DNA of 64,000 bases from Macrocystis pyrifera. Its lineage: Eukaryota > Sar > Phaeophyceae > Laminariales > Laminariaceae. How positions within the stretch are numbered: the stretch's first letter is position 1; every line of letters starts with the position of its first letter. The DNA is taken from positions 9,255,427-9,319,426 of the forward strand of contig JASSKH010000010.1 of NCBI GenBank assembly GCA_031763025.1. The letters are read 5' to 3'. The notes beneath the pieces were generated by a model, which was not told the origin of the DNA, did no database searches, and was given only the letters and a program-made list of their open reading frames with translations. This document shows positions 22,284 through 33,524 of this stretch, piece by piece. The position numbers and the translations under genes are program-made.

Positions 22284-22388
22284 TTACGGGGGTCCATAGT
22301 TAACGGGACCAAATTTTGTCGGTAAAAATAGGTAAATATATATGTTTTTATGTATACCATAGGTCCTATTAACTATGGGCCCCCGTAA
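22284..22388 (+). mobile_element. MITE-A copy 11
   Basis: Immediately beyond the TAG array. TTACGGGGGTCCATAGTTAA left end; right flank CA. Confidence 0.8.
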
Positions 22389-22389
22389 C

Positions 22390-23513
22390 AGTACAAGCCG
22401 GAGTAGTAGTAAGTTTTGGCGGGCGTTGTGAAATGAAAGACGTGGTGAAGCAGGGGAAAGGGAACAGGGGGGGGGGGAACTCCCACTGCCTCTTATGCCC
22501 TCGTGCATTTAGTCGAATAGTCTGCGAAGAGATCACAACCGAGTTTGCAAAGCGCGCCTTGGACTCAGGTACATGTATGATACAAACAGCAAGCAGTAGT
22601 AGCATCAAGAGCAATACACACAGCAGTCAGTATGTAGAGTAGTGCCTCGTAGATGAAATATAATAGTACATAGCAGGTAGTGACAGCAGTGTTTGGAGCA
22701 GCAGTGTTGTCTTGTACATACATATATGCTTGACATTAGGGCTGTATGGCAGGTTCAAATGGCACGGCACAAGGCAGGTAGATATTAATACCATGCGCCA
22801 AGTACCCGCACGTGGTGGGCGGGTCAGCGCATCTAAGGACACGGAACGAAGGACGGACACAAGGACCACGGACACGCCAAGGCACCGAAAAACAGTAGAA
22901 ACGAATATAAAAAAAATGTATTTTTACGTTCATGTATTCTAGCCTGCAGCAGCATAAACAAAATACATGATCTGGTCATTTCCCTACTTCCTCATGGTAT
23001 TATACATGGTACAGCAGTTTTCATGATCCGATGGTTTGGTTCCGTCTCAGCAGCTATATTCTAAAGTTTCACATTTTCTCTCCGAAGTTGGAACAAACTT
23101 TCAAGCTCAAAAAAAAACTTTGGGACTTTCTGGCACCGCACGGAGAGAGAACAGAGACGAGGGAAGAGAGATGGAGGAACCGCTGCCGCACGTTGGCGAA
23201 CGCAGAAAACAGCAGTTACTTTGAAAAAAAAAAACCGAGAGAAAAGATACGATCACTCTGGCCGTAAATATAATCACCGTTTGACACTAACATCAAAGTC
23301 CAAGAGGGGAATGATGTTATAGTTACGTGAGTGTGGATTAATTAGTTTCCGCCTCCGTGAGAGACAGATATAGCATATTAAAGGTATCCACGATGTGATA
23401 GAGAGTCGGATGAGAGTTTCGATATATATCCGAGGGGGGAGAAACACCACAAAACGAGAACACCCCGCTCGAAAACCATCGTCGTCATACAATATCCTAC
23501 CACAAGATGCTGA
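22390..23513. other. no recognised gene
   Basis: A short open stretch, VCEEITTEFAKRALDS (22525-22569), ends at a GGTACAT donor-like site and might be a small exon. The rest shows nothing recognisable. Confidence 0.35.
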
Positions 23514-23609
23514 CTTTTTAGAACCGCAGTTCCGCTTCGAGGACAGTATACTTGGAATTTGACTGGTTTCTGCCCAAAACGGGACAGACTGCGGTTCTAA
23601 AGAGGTTAA
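23514..23609. mobile_element. MITE-B copy
   Basis: TTTTTAGAACCGCAGTTCCG and GACTGCGGTTCTAAAGAGG-TTAA ends. Confidence 0.65.
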
Positions 23610-23849
23610 GGCGAACAAACTATCATCATTGCAAAAAAAATTTCGAGACGATATCAAGCAAAGATGCCAGGAGACGCGCTAAGCCTGGGGAAACGTGCGC
23701 TGTCAAGGGCCGAGTGTTCCACACTAAAACCCACTAGTTTGGTGCGAGTCAAGGCATGTCAAGGCCAAATTGCTTCCTCTGTCGAGGGGTGAAAGTGCCG
23801 TCTCCTGCCATCTCTTTTGATACCCCTGTATCAAACATTTAAATATGTC

Positions 23850-24046
23850 TTCAGGACTGCAGTCTCTTTTGGGGAACAAACCAGCCAATTTCCAAGTATT
23901 ACGGGGGGCCATAGAAAATGGGACCAAATATTGTCATCAAAAATAGGGAATATATATAGGTTTTTGTGTGCACCACAGGTCCTATTTACTAGGGTCCCCC
24001 GTAATAGTTTGTCTCCATACCGGGACTGCAGCACTAAAAGGGTCAA
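23850..24046. mobile_element. MITE-B copy split by a MITE-A
   Basis: Left arm CAGGACTGCAGTCTCTTTTG to CCAATTTCCAAG; right arm GTTTGTCTCCATACCGGGAC to AAAAGGGTCAA. MITE-A copy 12 sits in the loop. Removing it and one TA restores the loop sequence seen in intact siblings (CCAAGTAGTTTGTC). Confidence 0.75.
23899..24004 (+). mobile_element. MITE-A copy 12, nested in MITE-B
   Basis: This copy fixes the target duplication. The B loop reads CCAAG-TA-GTTTGTC in siblings and CCAAG-TA-(element)-TA-GTTTGTC here. Confidence 0.85.
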
Positions 24047-25264
24047 GTACTGTTTCAATAGGAATATTAACCCTTTCTTGCGGTTCACGGAGAGAAAAGA
24101 GGTAAAAAAAAAAAAAACGCACAAAAAAAAAAACGATTGCAGGCAGGATCGGCCACTGCTGGCTTCGGGTGGTGATACAGCAGTAGTCTGCAGGAGACAT
24201 CGGGTGTCCGAACTGCAACACGCAAGAAGACGTACCAGGTACAGCAATACAAACAATATGACGACATGGGGGCATCACCATCCATCCTACCTGTCCTACT
24301 GGATGGGCCAGTGCGGACTGGGTATGCCGAATGTGCACGGGCATAAATAACAAAATTAAACCTGACTTGCGGCTTGAGACGGGAAAGTTGACGATAAAAG
24401 GTGACAACTACAGAAACGACCACCTCTTCACTAGGGAACGATAGAAACTGCCGTCCGATTTGCGACACGAGGAGTCGAACGGCACGGCCCCAACATGATC
24501 CCACCCGACACTTTTTTGCTCCGTACACATCACATTTTTTTAGGGTCACATGTAGCACACACTACTGCTGCTGTATGCAGTAACTGCTGCTGCGTGCGCA
24601 CTCCTACAGCAGTACTCGACGGCGGTAAATCAGCGATACATATAAACTTGTCGCCATCTCTGGGTCCCAAGATCATGACTGACTCCCGTAGCAGCCTCCT
24701 TCTCGGGGACAAACTACTTCGAATAAGTGTGGGACCACTTTTTCAGCAGATAAAAAGGGGTCACCAACACTAACAAAAAAAGGGTTGAAAAAAGTGGCAT
24801 ACAAGAACAAATTCGGCCTCGGGGAAAAGCAGCCGAGGCTACTCAGGGTAGTAGGGAGGGATGGGCGGGTCCGATGTCGCAGCGGAAACAGATGCGCGAC
24901 ACGCACGTACGCAGCAGCATGCTGTTGTTCCTTCCCATTAATACCGCAGCAGTAGTGGTACCTTCGCCCTTCTTCGTATTAATATTATATATAATAATAG
25001 TATATTTGTCGTAGTTTAGTGACCACAGAGAGAGCTTGCACCTGGTATCTCTCTACGTAGGATTGATGAATCGGCACGGACACTGGTTGTGCTGGATGTC
25101 GACTGGTAGAAATACGAAATAACGGTTCAATGTGAAGACACAAACACACACCACACCAGGAAAGATTGTTCTTTTATGAATATCAGAGATACACCCCATC
25201 CACTGCAGTTCCCTCTCGCCATTTCCCCTGAAAAAGTCATGGAAATTACGGAAGGAAGTATACA

Positions 25265-25500
25265 CATGAAACAGGAAAGGGACGGCAAACACTACCACAG
25301 GCAAGATAAGCGCCCTAATACCTCCTGTTCGGGGCAGTGCTTACTATAAAGGGACTGCAACCCTTGAGCCAATCCGAGGTCCCGGCTTATCGGCCAGTGA
25401 ACCCCGCATTGTGCTTTTACGAGACATCCGAACCACTGAGCCAACAGCAGTCAGCTTACTATTAATAGCAGCCTGACTGTTTGCTCAGTGCAGTGGATAG
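25265..25500 (-). repeat. repeat G copy 1 (tRNA-derived, SINE-like)
   Basis: On the minus strand TGGCTCAGTGGTTCGGATGT resembles a tRNA A box, and GGGGTTCACTGGCC a decayed B box. The conserved GATAAGCGCCCTAATACC block matches 51895-52140. An inverted partner of the tRNA head (GTTTGCTCAGTGCAGTGGAT) follows. Confidence 0.55.
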
Positions 25501-25630
25501 AATATGTATACCACGAACTAATGTTAGAACAACACTTAAACACCAAAAAAAACGGCGAAGGGTAGAAAGAACGGTTCAATGCGAAGAACGCACACACAGC
25601 AGTAGCAGACAGGCTGTAGGCAACGAGCTA

Positions 25631-25736
25631 TTACGGAGGACCTATAGTAAATGGGACCAAATTTTGTTAGTAAAAATAGGGAAATATATAGGTTTTTGTG
25701 TGCACCGTAGGTCCTATTAACTATGGTCCTCCGTAA
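25631..25736 (+). mobile_element. MITE-A copy 13
   Basis: TTACGGAGGACC and GGTCCTCCGTAA ends between TA and TA. Confidence 0.85.
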
Positions 25737-26291
25737 TAATGTGAGAACAACAAGCACCAACCACGGCAGCAGCAGCAGCAGGAGCAGCAGCAGGAGGAGG
25801 AGTACCGGTACGTAGGTACGTAGGGTGCGGTATCACCAGCGTCACCGCGAACGGATCTCAACATGAGTTCGGCATGTAGATACAGAGATGAACGCAGATA
25901 TCGCAGGCGATATTTATAGACACAAGCCGGGATCTACCGGTCTACAGATGTATTCATGTACACCAGCTGTACATCATACAAAACAGCAGTGCTGCGATAT
26001 GAGGCGTACGTACACAATTTACATTTTCAGGCCTTTTGCACCAGCACACACACCAAAAACTCCACTCAACCGCCGACTATTTCAATAAAAAAACGAGGAT
26101 ACTGCTGTGTACCAGGTATACAGCAGTTCAAAATTCCAAGGGGGGGGTCAATCGTAAAGACGCTGGGACACAGGCCCGTTCGGCGAAGCAACGACCTCAC
26201 ACACGACACGTGACCCCTCCGGAGCTCTGCCGTCTGCCGTCTCAGGTCTAAAGGTCGAGCTGTAGAGGGCAGGGCGGGGCGACCGGGGCGT

Positions 26292-26395
26292 CCGTTACAA
26301 AATGCAGCACCATGGTTGGTTCCGAAACTGGAAGCCGCAGAGCGTGCGCGACAACAGGGCCCAAGAGCTTTCGAGCTTTCCGGGGAAAACACCTT
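26292..26395 (+). other. weak exon-like stretch
   Basis: Open in two plus-strand frames, one reading WLVPKLEAAERARQQGPR, the other GWFRNWKPQSVRDNRAQE. No splice sites of quality and no domain recognised. Confidence 0.15.
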
Positions 26396-26951
26396 GTATG
26401 TACAGCAGCGGATGTCGTACGTGATACCTTGTACTTACGACATACAGCAGCTGCAGCAGTACCAAGGGATGGTGTGTGGTGTGATGAAAAAAATACTCAA
26501 ATCTGCGGGCTCCTACGCACTACGATGACAGCAGTAAACATAGTTTTTTTTTAGGGTCATAGCCAGGCTATGAGCACTGCTGTTATATACTGCTGTTATT
26601 GCCACAGCCCATACATTGGCTCAAAATAAACGTCAATACTGCTGCTGTAGTATGGAGCTACTGTAGAGATAGAGGCATGCATGCTGTATGCACGACGCCC
26701 GGTACGCGCAATGGAGGCAGGGAAGGGACAACCGCGCTATCAAAATAACAACGGCAACCCCTCCCCCAATCTCCTCCCCTCCCCACCACTAACACCACTA
26801 CTAATAGTATCGCCAGTACCATTAGTGCCTCGACCGGCATGAGGTAGCAGGCATCGGCTTTCGCTTGACAGGTACCCGAGGACATACACTACAGCACCGC
26901 TTTGTCCGGAAATCTACCTGCAGTACGCACCATTATTAATAGTGAGTATTA

Positions 26952-27061
26952 TTACGGTGGACCATAGTTACTATTATAGGACCTATGGTACACATAAAAA
27001 CCTATGTATTTACCTATTTTTACTAAAAATATTTGGTCCTACTCACTATGGACCCCCGTAA
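26952..27061 (-). mobile_element. MITE-A copy 14
   Basis: Has a 5-nt addition, CCATAGTTACTATTATAGG where siblings have CCATAGTTAATAGG. A TATTAATA word lies about 10 bp to its left. Confidence 0.75.
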
Positions 27062-27391
27062 TAGTAGACATCATTATGGTCCCTTTATACAGCAGTGGTA
27101 CATATTGATCTGATTTTTTTGCGGGGCCATCGACAGGTCATGAACAGGCCATCGGTCGTCGGTGCTGCTGGACTGTGGCAGGATCAAGTTTGTGGCGAGA
27201 GAGCCGGCGTGCGCGAGGGGTGGTGTGGCAACAAGAAAAAAAAAAAGGACACATAGAAGGCCTTTTCACCTCTTGACACTCCATCACCCTGAGAGGAACG
27301 AATGGTCCAATAAAAACTGCGCCTACCTAATTTGGACAAAACCCAAAACTCTCGGAATCGGTGTGCGATCGTTTTTTCGGCAGGGAAACGG

Positions 27392-27476
27392 TTATCCCTT
27401 TAGGACTGCTGTCCCGTTCTTTTGTTTGGGGACAAACCACTTGGAATTAGAGCAGTCTGTCCTCAAAACGGGACTT
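27392..27476. mobile_element. MITE-B copy
   Basis: TTATCCCTTTAGGACTGCTG left end; right arm TGTCCTCAAAACGGGACT, terminus lost. Confidence 0.6.
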
Positions 27477-27596
27477 GTCTACTTGGCTTGATTGTCTCGT
27501 GTATGAAGACAATGTGAGAATGGGCGCGAAAAATGGGCAATCTTCGTTTTATAACTGCACACTCTCCACCAAACGCACGTCTGGGAGGGCAACTAC

Positions 27597-27706
27597 TATG
27601 GGGGGCCATAGTAACCAGGACCCCTCATATCCACAAAAACTTATATACTCCGGTAGTTTTACTGATAATATTTTCGTCCTGGTTCTTATGCTCTTCCACC
27701 ATAGGC
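27597..27706 (-). mobile_element. MITE-A copy 15 (decayed)
   Basis: TGGGGGGCCATAGTAACCAG start; centre CACAAAAACTTATATACTCC; right end almost unrecognisable. Confidence 0.45.
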
Positions 27707-27709
27707 TGA

Positions 27710-28639
27710 TTAGAGTTGGAGACATCATGGACATAATTCGCGCCATATGTAAGAGTAAAAAACCTTGATACATACATGGTACAGGTCAACAATTGCAGTA
27801 AAGAGAGGAAATAAGCAAACAAAGTACCCCCCGAGGCCTCCAATGCTCGGTCGTGGCCATCCGTCCTGTGGCGTCCACCGTCGATCACGCAAGCAAATAG
27901 ACGACTCAGCGAACCCCGTCAGAATCTAGCGCGGTGAATACAACTACAGCAGGATACTACTGTAGTAAACTAGACATGTCTGCCATTGGTACTGGTGCCG
28001 GGCACGTTGCTAAAAATGTTACAAGTTCGTACACCGCTATTAATATTACGATATACTGGTACCTGGTCATACTACTGCTTGCCCCTGCTGTGCGTTCCCG
28101 GGCACTTATGTACTGCCGATGACCAGGTAGATAACACTACTGCTTGCTGCCGCCGTATATAACTACCAGATAATGATATATAATATAGGTACCGCCGTTG
28201 AAGTACCCTGGCTCTTTTGTGGCTTGCGACATGGCAGTCCTTCTCCTTTCAAAATAACTTCTGACGGGTTTTTACGAGGTACAAGGAGGGGGGTGGGGGG
28301 TGGGGGGAGGGGGCGAAGAGCGTGCGTGCGCGTGGCCTCTGGAGTGCCATCGCCAACCACCAGCCGGCAACGAAATACCGACAAACACCGTCGCAGCCGT
28401 AACTATTAATACCAATCGACAGAATAAACATCTAGTACTATATACCAGGTATGTACGACACCCACGCAGCCTTTAGCGGCGAAAAGGGACAAAACAGACG
28501 ACGACGACACAAGCCTCAACCACACGCACAGGTAGCAACCCCCCCAACGCTGCTGGGTCAGGCGGTGATGCACGAAGTAGTGCTTGTAACCGGAACTCGA
28601 ATTGCAAGGAGTATACCTGTCTTGTAACACGGGTGATAG
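27710..28639. other. no recognised feature
   Basis: Only short CAGCAG/CTGCTG words and TACCTGGTA-type words (28059, 28443). A G-rich patch lies at 28288-28312. Confidence 0.4.
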
Positions 28640-28890
28640 GAATACTACACCCCGGGTGATGGGGTAACACAACCCCGTTTGATAATATTATCACACCCCT
28701 TGGGGCCAATTTCCGAGCCGGTTTCCTACATACCACAGGAGGCATACGGCATATAGAATATGGCGGCTTTGGAAATACAATATCGTGGGGGACCTTTCCC
28801 ATGAGACGCACCGCTCGGGGCGTATGCACTCTTTACCGTTGCCAAGAAAAAAACAGCTTGGAGATTCGCTCGAGGGGGTCCGAACGCTAA
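28640..28890 (+). repeat. repeat F copy 3
   Basis: CCAATTTCCGAGCCGGTTTC, GGCGGCTTTGGAAATACAAT and the CGCTCGGGGCGTATGC block. It is preceded by CACGGGTGATAGG and CCCGGGTGATGGGG words. Confidence 0.5.
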
Positions 28891-29114
28891 CTTGCGCGGT
28901 ACATACCGGTATACGGCAATTTCATGCTCGCAACATGATACATACCACATCAGTAAAGCCGTACGCAACATGCCGAAGCCATTCCCGTTCCATATAACTC
29001 GTGGGTGTAAATGAGGCCTCCTGCCACGGCAACAGCGGGGGGTTCACCCAGGGTGATCAGGGCGGTTCACCCAGGGTGATCACTCCCGTGCTGACCTGGT
29101 CAGCCCGGCAAAAG

Positions 29115-29340
29115 AGCAGGCACAGAATTGTCACCGAAAAGAGTGCGGAGCTCGCACAGGGGCGCCATCGTTTCTCAAGCGCTCGTTTCCTCGACGACGG
29201 TAAGGGCGCCAAGGTCGAACACTATATTTTCGGAAGGTTCCCTTCCAGATCTTTCCGAAAACGCCTCTCCTGTTCGATATTGGCAAACCTTCCCCCCCCC
29301 CTCTGGAAAAATCGAGCGCCGAAAAAACGGTGATGCACAC
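29115..29340 (+). repeat. repeat M copy 2
   Basis: About 220 bp. TATTTTCGGAAGGTTCCCTT, GATATTGGCAAACCTTCC and AAATCGAGCGCCGAAAA match the other M copies. Confidence 0.6.
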
Positions 29341-29879
29341 CCCTCCTGTGCGCACTCAAAGCTCTTCACTCTCTACGGTACCCTTAGTGCTGCTGCAGTG
29401 GTGCTGTTTGGCAACTGGACCGCGAGGAGCGAGCAACATGAATACGACTCGTACTGCAGAACGCTCGCCCGCTATAGACGATTGATTATATACGCCACGA
29501 CTCTCAGTACTTTGGTCGATGCAGATGTCCGAGCCCCAAAGCGGCGAAGGTGGCCATCATTTGTCAATAGTTAATATACCCCGTGCAGGTGTATACAGTA
29601 AACGCGATACCTGGTATTAATATTAATAGTACACTCGGGAGTGCATCATCAGTCATCATATATTTATTTTTTTACCAGGTATAAATTTTCCGTTTTCCCG
29701 CCACCTCCCTGTGAGACTTGCGACTCTCCCTCACAAAGAAACAGAAAGCATTTGGACAAAATAGCCAAAACATGAATGCGAGGTACAGCAAGCATTATTG
29801 CTATAGCAACTTCGCACTATGAATCGTATACCAAGGCATCGTCCGTATACTCCTATCACGCGGGTGTCCACATAGCACA

Positions 29880-30070
29880 TCGCCTTGGACGAATTTCCAA
29901 GCCGAGTTTCTTCAAGGCAAGAGGGGGGTACACGACGAAAACGGAGGGAGTCGAATGACTTCGACGCGGTCTTTCCATAGACGCATCGCTCGGCGTTCGC
30001 TTCTTTCCCATTGTCGGGAAATTCATCTTCGAAACTTGCCCAAGGGAATGTGCTATTATCTTGCGTGTTA
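29880..30070 (+). repeat. repeat F copy 4
   Basis: GACGAATTTCCAAGCCGAGT, CATAGACGCATCGCTCGGCG and CCCATTGTCGGGAAATTCAT. Confidence 0.6.
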
Positions 30071-31189
30071 CAGGCCAAATCAGCAGTCTACATGATCCAA
30101 GTATCACACCAAGCTCGCAAGTATGGCGTTCGAGGAAAAACTTCCGATCTTCGCAACTGACGTGCTTTCTTTTTCCAGAATCTACCCGGGATCGCCAGAT
30201 GTTAGATATCAGAAACTTTTCAAGCAACCAGAAGCACAGCAAACACCTAGCAGCAGAATGCACGTACCTCTGGAACTACTGCTACTACTGCTGCTGCTAT
30301 TAATGTAGTGTAGCACTGATGGTACACACACCCTGAGGTCGGCAGGTGCGCTTTAGCCTTCATCGTTAAAACATGAACGCTTCCCTACGTAAGAATACAT
30401 GTACGTACAGGTATGTTGTCGTAGCGCTGGGTGCCCGACTGAAACGGCAGGCGGCATGTTGACGGCGACAGCAGGAGTTGTATCCCTTGACGGACTACTA
30501 CTAGTAGTACATATTCATAATACTGTACTCCATAGAGATCGAGAAAGCGACGAAGGACATGGCGCTTAGACTGCCGCAGCAGTACCCGATACACTAGGCA
30601 GTCCGAGCTGCTGGGGGGGGTGGGGGAGGGTGTTGCTGATGTTTCTGCAGGCTGTTTCGCCCCAAACTAAAACATCAAACCGTTCGATAAATATATACGT
30701 AAGTCAACGGCACCTATTAATAGTGGCACACCCAGTCGGTGTTTGCGCCCACTCTTCTTACCATAAAGAGGTCGATTCGTACTGCTGTCCCTTTGACACC
30801 AACTACAGGAGGGGGTGGGGTACTAATTATCATGCATGGCCGTAGTCGTATGAACAGGAGGGGTGGGAGTGATATCGCAACAACTATGATAGACCTTGTA
30901 CAGGTCTACCACGTGCTAGTGGTACAATAGTACTACTGTGTTATACTACTAATATACCTGCAAAGTGTGTGTCGTATCGTGCCCGAGTGAAGAGCGAGAC
31001 ACACGCGCATCCTGATCCAATAATTAATAATGGACCACCCCACGATAAGCAAAACTTTTTTATGTCACAGTATATGGAAAAGTCGTGTTGAGCGCTCAAG
31101 CGTTTGAGGTGCCTGTATCAAGACTGAGAACGGTGCCTCGTCTCGAAAGGGCTGCGTGGTCAATGGCCGAATCACCAAGGCTAGCAACA

Positions 31190-31459
31190 AATGAATACTT
31201 CACCCCCCCCGACTTTGGAATTGGCCACACCAAAAAAAAACCCCGTCAATGTGATCTATATGCAAGAAAGTTCGCCTCACAAGCGGTTCTTAGTAGGATG
31301 CAGCTCACTCACTCTTCATGCGACTCGCCGAACACCCCGAGGCGCTTCTCGCTTGGTGCAAGCAATGTCTGCCTGGTCGGTAAGAACCCGACGCGCTCCG
31401 TCCCGGCATTGTAGGGTTGCGAGGGTATATTGTCATACGACTACGGCCATGCATGACAT
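31190..31459 (+). repeat. repeat C copy 1
   Basis: CCTCACAAGCGGTTCTTAGT, CATGCGACTCGCCGAACACC, GGTGCAAGCAATGTCTGCCT and CATACGACTACGGCCATGCA are shared with 55325-55630 (same strand) and 62672-62985 (opposite strand). Length 190-300 bp; no coding region. Confidence 0.75.
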
Positions 31460-31558
31460 GAACCCACATCCCTCCCCCGACCCCAGCCCTCACACTGGTG
31501 TTAATATTCTTCAGCAACATTCGTACTCGGGTCAAAAGCGAGGCCGTCAATATTTGTA

Positions 31559-31733
31559 TTACAGAGGACCATAGTAAACGGGACCAATTTGTGTTAGTAA
31601 AAATATGGAAATATACAGGTTTTTGTGTGTACCGTAGGTGCTATTTCGTCTCCCCGAATTCGGAAAAAATAACTGTTTCACATGAGAGATTCCTCGTTCC
31701 CCAAAAATAAAAAAATACTATGGTCCTCCGTAA
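31559..31733 (+). mobile_element. MITE-A copy 16 with a 70-bp insert
   Basis: Ends TTACAGAGGACC and GGTCCTCCGTAA. Between CTATTT and ACTATGG there are about 70 extra bases (31647-31716) of unknown origin, without an obvious target duplication. Confidence 0.75.
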
Positions 31734-31739
31734 TAGTAT

Positions 31740-32264
31740 TGCTGCCTGTACCCGCTGGGTCATACAAAGGACTATGTTTTAATGTAGTGTTATAGCTGTC
31801 ACGTATCTACTGTTACCGTTACAACCGCACGAGTAGATTCATGAGATAGATGTATCAGATGCTGCTGCTGTTGTTGTTGTTGTTGCTGTTGTGTTGTGGC
31901 TGTTGTAGTCGTGGTTGTCGCCGTTGCTCTTGTCCTCGTCGTCGTTGCCGTTGCTAATGTAACATTATAGCAGCAGTAGCACTAGTGTTGCTGTTATCGT
32001 TGCTGTCTTAGCTGTTAATATCACCCATTAGCCAACAACCCTCTATTAATAGGACCCCCCCGTGAAGAGCGACCAAGAAAACCAGAAACTTACGAGCAGT
32101 ACTCCAATCGGTCGTCTACCAACATGTAGTAAGACCGTGCAGCAGTACGAGTATACCGACCCGTAGCATACATCACCACGCGCGTGCCGTACAGCTCAAT
32201 ACACATATATAATCCATCCTGCAGTTCGGGCACACCCCCTATACTCCAGCACAGGCCACGACTA
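31740..32264. other. no gene; GTTGTTGCTGTT-rich tract
   Basis: 31860-31960 is a TGCTGT/TGTTGT low-complexity stretch. Nothing else recognised. Confidence 0.4.
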
Positions 32265-32369
32265 TTACGGGGGGCCATAGTAAACAGGACCAAATATTGA
32301 TAGTAAAAATATGGAAATATATGGGTGTTTGTGTGCACCGTAGGTCCTATTGACTACGGTCCCCCCTAA
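32265..32369 (+). mobile_element. MITE-A copy 17
   Basis: Intact left end, right end CCCCCCTAA, TA on both sides. Confidence 0.8.
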
Positions 32370-32576
32370 TAGATTAAAAGGCGGCTTCGCGTGGCCGACG
32401 CCGTAGTCGCCCTCTGTTATTTGCTCCACGGAGTCCCAAAAGGGCGGGGCTGTGAGTCAATCGCATGAAAGTCACCCACCAGCCAGGTATTCGTTGGCTA
32501 CGTACCTGGTACATGGTATGGTAGGTACCAGGTATTAATTTTTAGGGCGGTGCCAACCATCCGGCAACTGCAGGGG

Positions 32577-33110
32577 AACGTAGACTAAAAATGTTATCGT
32601 ACGAAACAAACCCTGCCCCAATTTAAGGCTTAGGAAATCGATTTCAACCGCATTCTCCCTCTCTGCAAACCTGACTCATCTCTTCTTGCGAGAAAGACAG
32701 GAACCCCGATGAGACTCTTAAGAATCAAAGTTTTACCTCCGACTTTTCGGTACCGGCCTCAGTATGCAATGATCGCATCGCATTGCTCTCATCGTCGTTC
32801 CTTCCTGGGTGTTTTCTAAGTGAGTGAGTTGTACTGGTTTTGAACATGATATATTCCCCTTTTTTTCCTTTTTTTTTCGGGGGATGAAGGCGAGAATCGA
32901 ACCACGGACCTTGCTCCACACCATCTCACGCCCTGCCTGCGACGCCATTGAAGAATAATGTAGACTAAAACTGTTGCGTAACAAACGCTACCCGAATTCA
33001 AGGTTTATAAACTCGATTTCCACCACACAACGTATTTATTCGGGTTTTCTTGTACAAGGAAGGCTTCTTTGCTACTTTGTGCAGGGTGGGCATATCCCAA
33101 TGAGACCACT
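32577..33110 (+). repeat. diverged tandem duplication of about 378 bp
   Basis: GTAGACTAAAAATGTTATCG to AAATCGATTTCAACCGC (32581-32660) recurs in changed form at 32959-33030, followed by similar TTCTTG...GAAGG / GATGAGACTC stretches. Between them, 32880-32945 holds a tRNA-like piece on the minus strand with GTGGTTCGATTCTCGCC (B box). Confidence 0.45.
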
Positions 33111-33142
33111 CGCCCATAGAGGGGGAGAGAGAGCTGACAGAT

Positions 33143-33231
33143 CTACTGCAATTCAGGGCGCATCAAAACCCATCGCCATCGACGGTTCTGGTGCCGATGG
33201 CAGCGCCGAAGGCCGTTGGCGTAAATTTTCA
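33143..33231 (+). CDS. weak candidate exon, unknown
   Basis: Bounded by an acceptor GAGCTGACAG and a donor GTAAAT. Open frame STAIQGASKPIAIDGSGADG then SAEGRW. No neighbouring exon identified and no domain recognised. Confidence 0.2.
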
Positions 33232-33330
33232 TCATCTTTGTGTTTTGCACGAAAATTGAAACCAATTACGAAGCGCCGGCGGACTATTTAATAGTCAAAG
33301 CTAAAGTCAGCCAGTTGGCTGGCCCTACAA

Positions 33331-33521
33331 GCCTTCAAGACTGCAGTTTCATTTTGAGGACAAACCAGTCGAATGCTGTTACGGGAGACCATAGTAAATA
33401 GGACCAAATATTGTTTGTAAAAATGCGCGAAGGTGTAGGTTTTTGTGGTAACCGTAGGTCCTATTTACTATGGCCCCCTGTAGTGAGTACTTTGTCCCCA
33501 AGACGGGACTGCAGTCCTACT
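33331..33521. mobile_element. MITE-B copy split by a MITE-A
   Basis: Left arm AGACTGCAGTTTCATTTTGA then GGACAAACCAGTCGAATG; right arm TTTGTCCCCAAGACGGGACT then GCAGTCCTA. Confidence 0.7.
33379..33483 (+). mobile_element. MITE-A copy 18, nested in MITE-B
   Basis: Left flank TG, right end CTGTAG with flank TG, so both target dinucleotides have mutated (TA to TG). Confidence 0.75.
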
Positions 33522-33524
33522 TTT

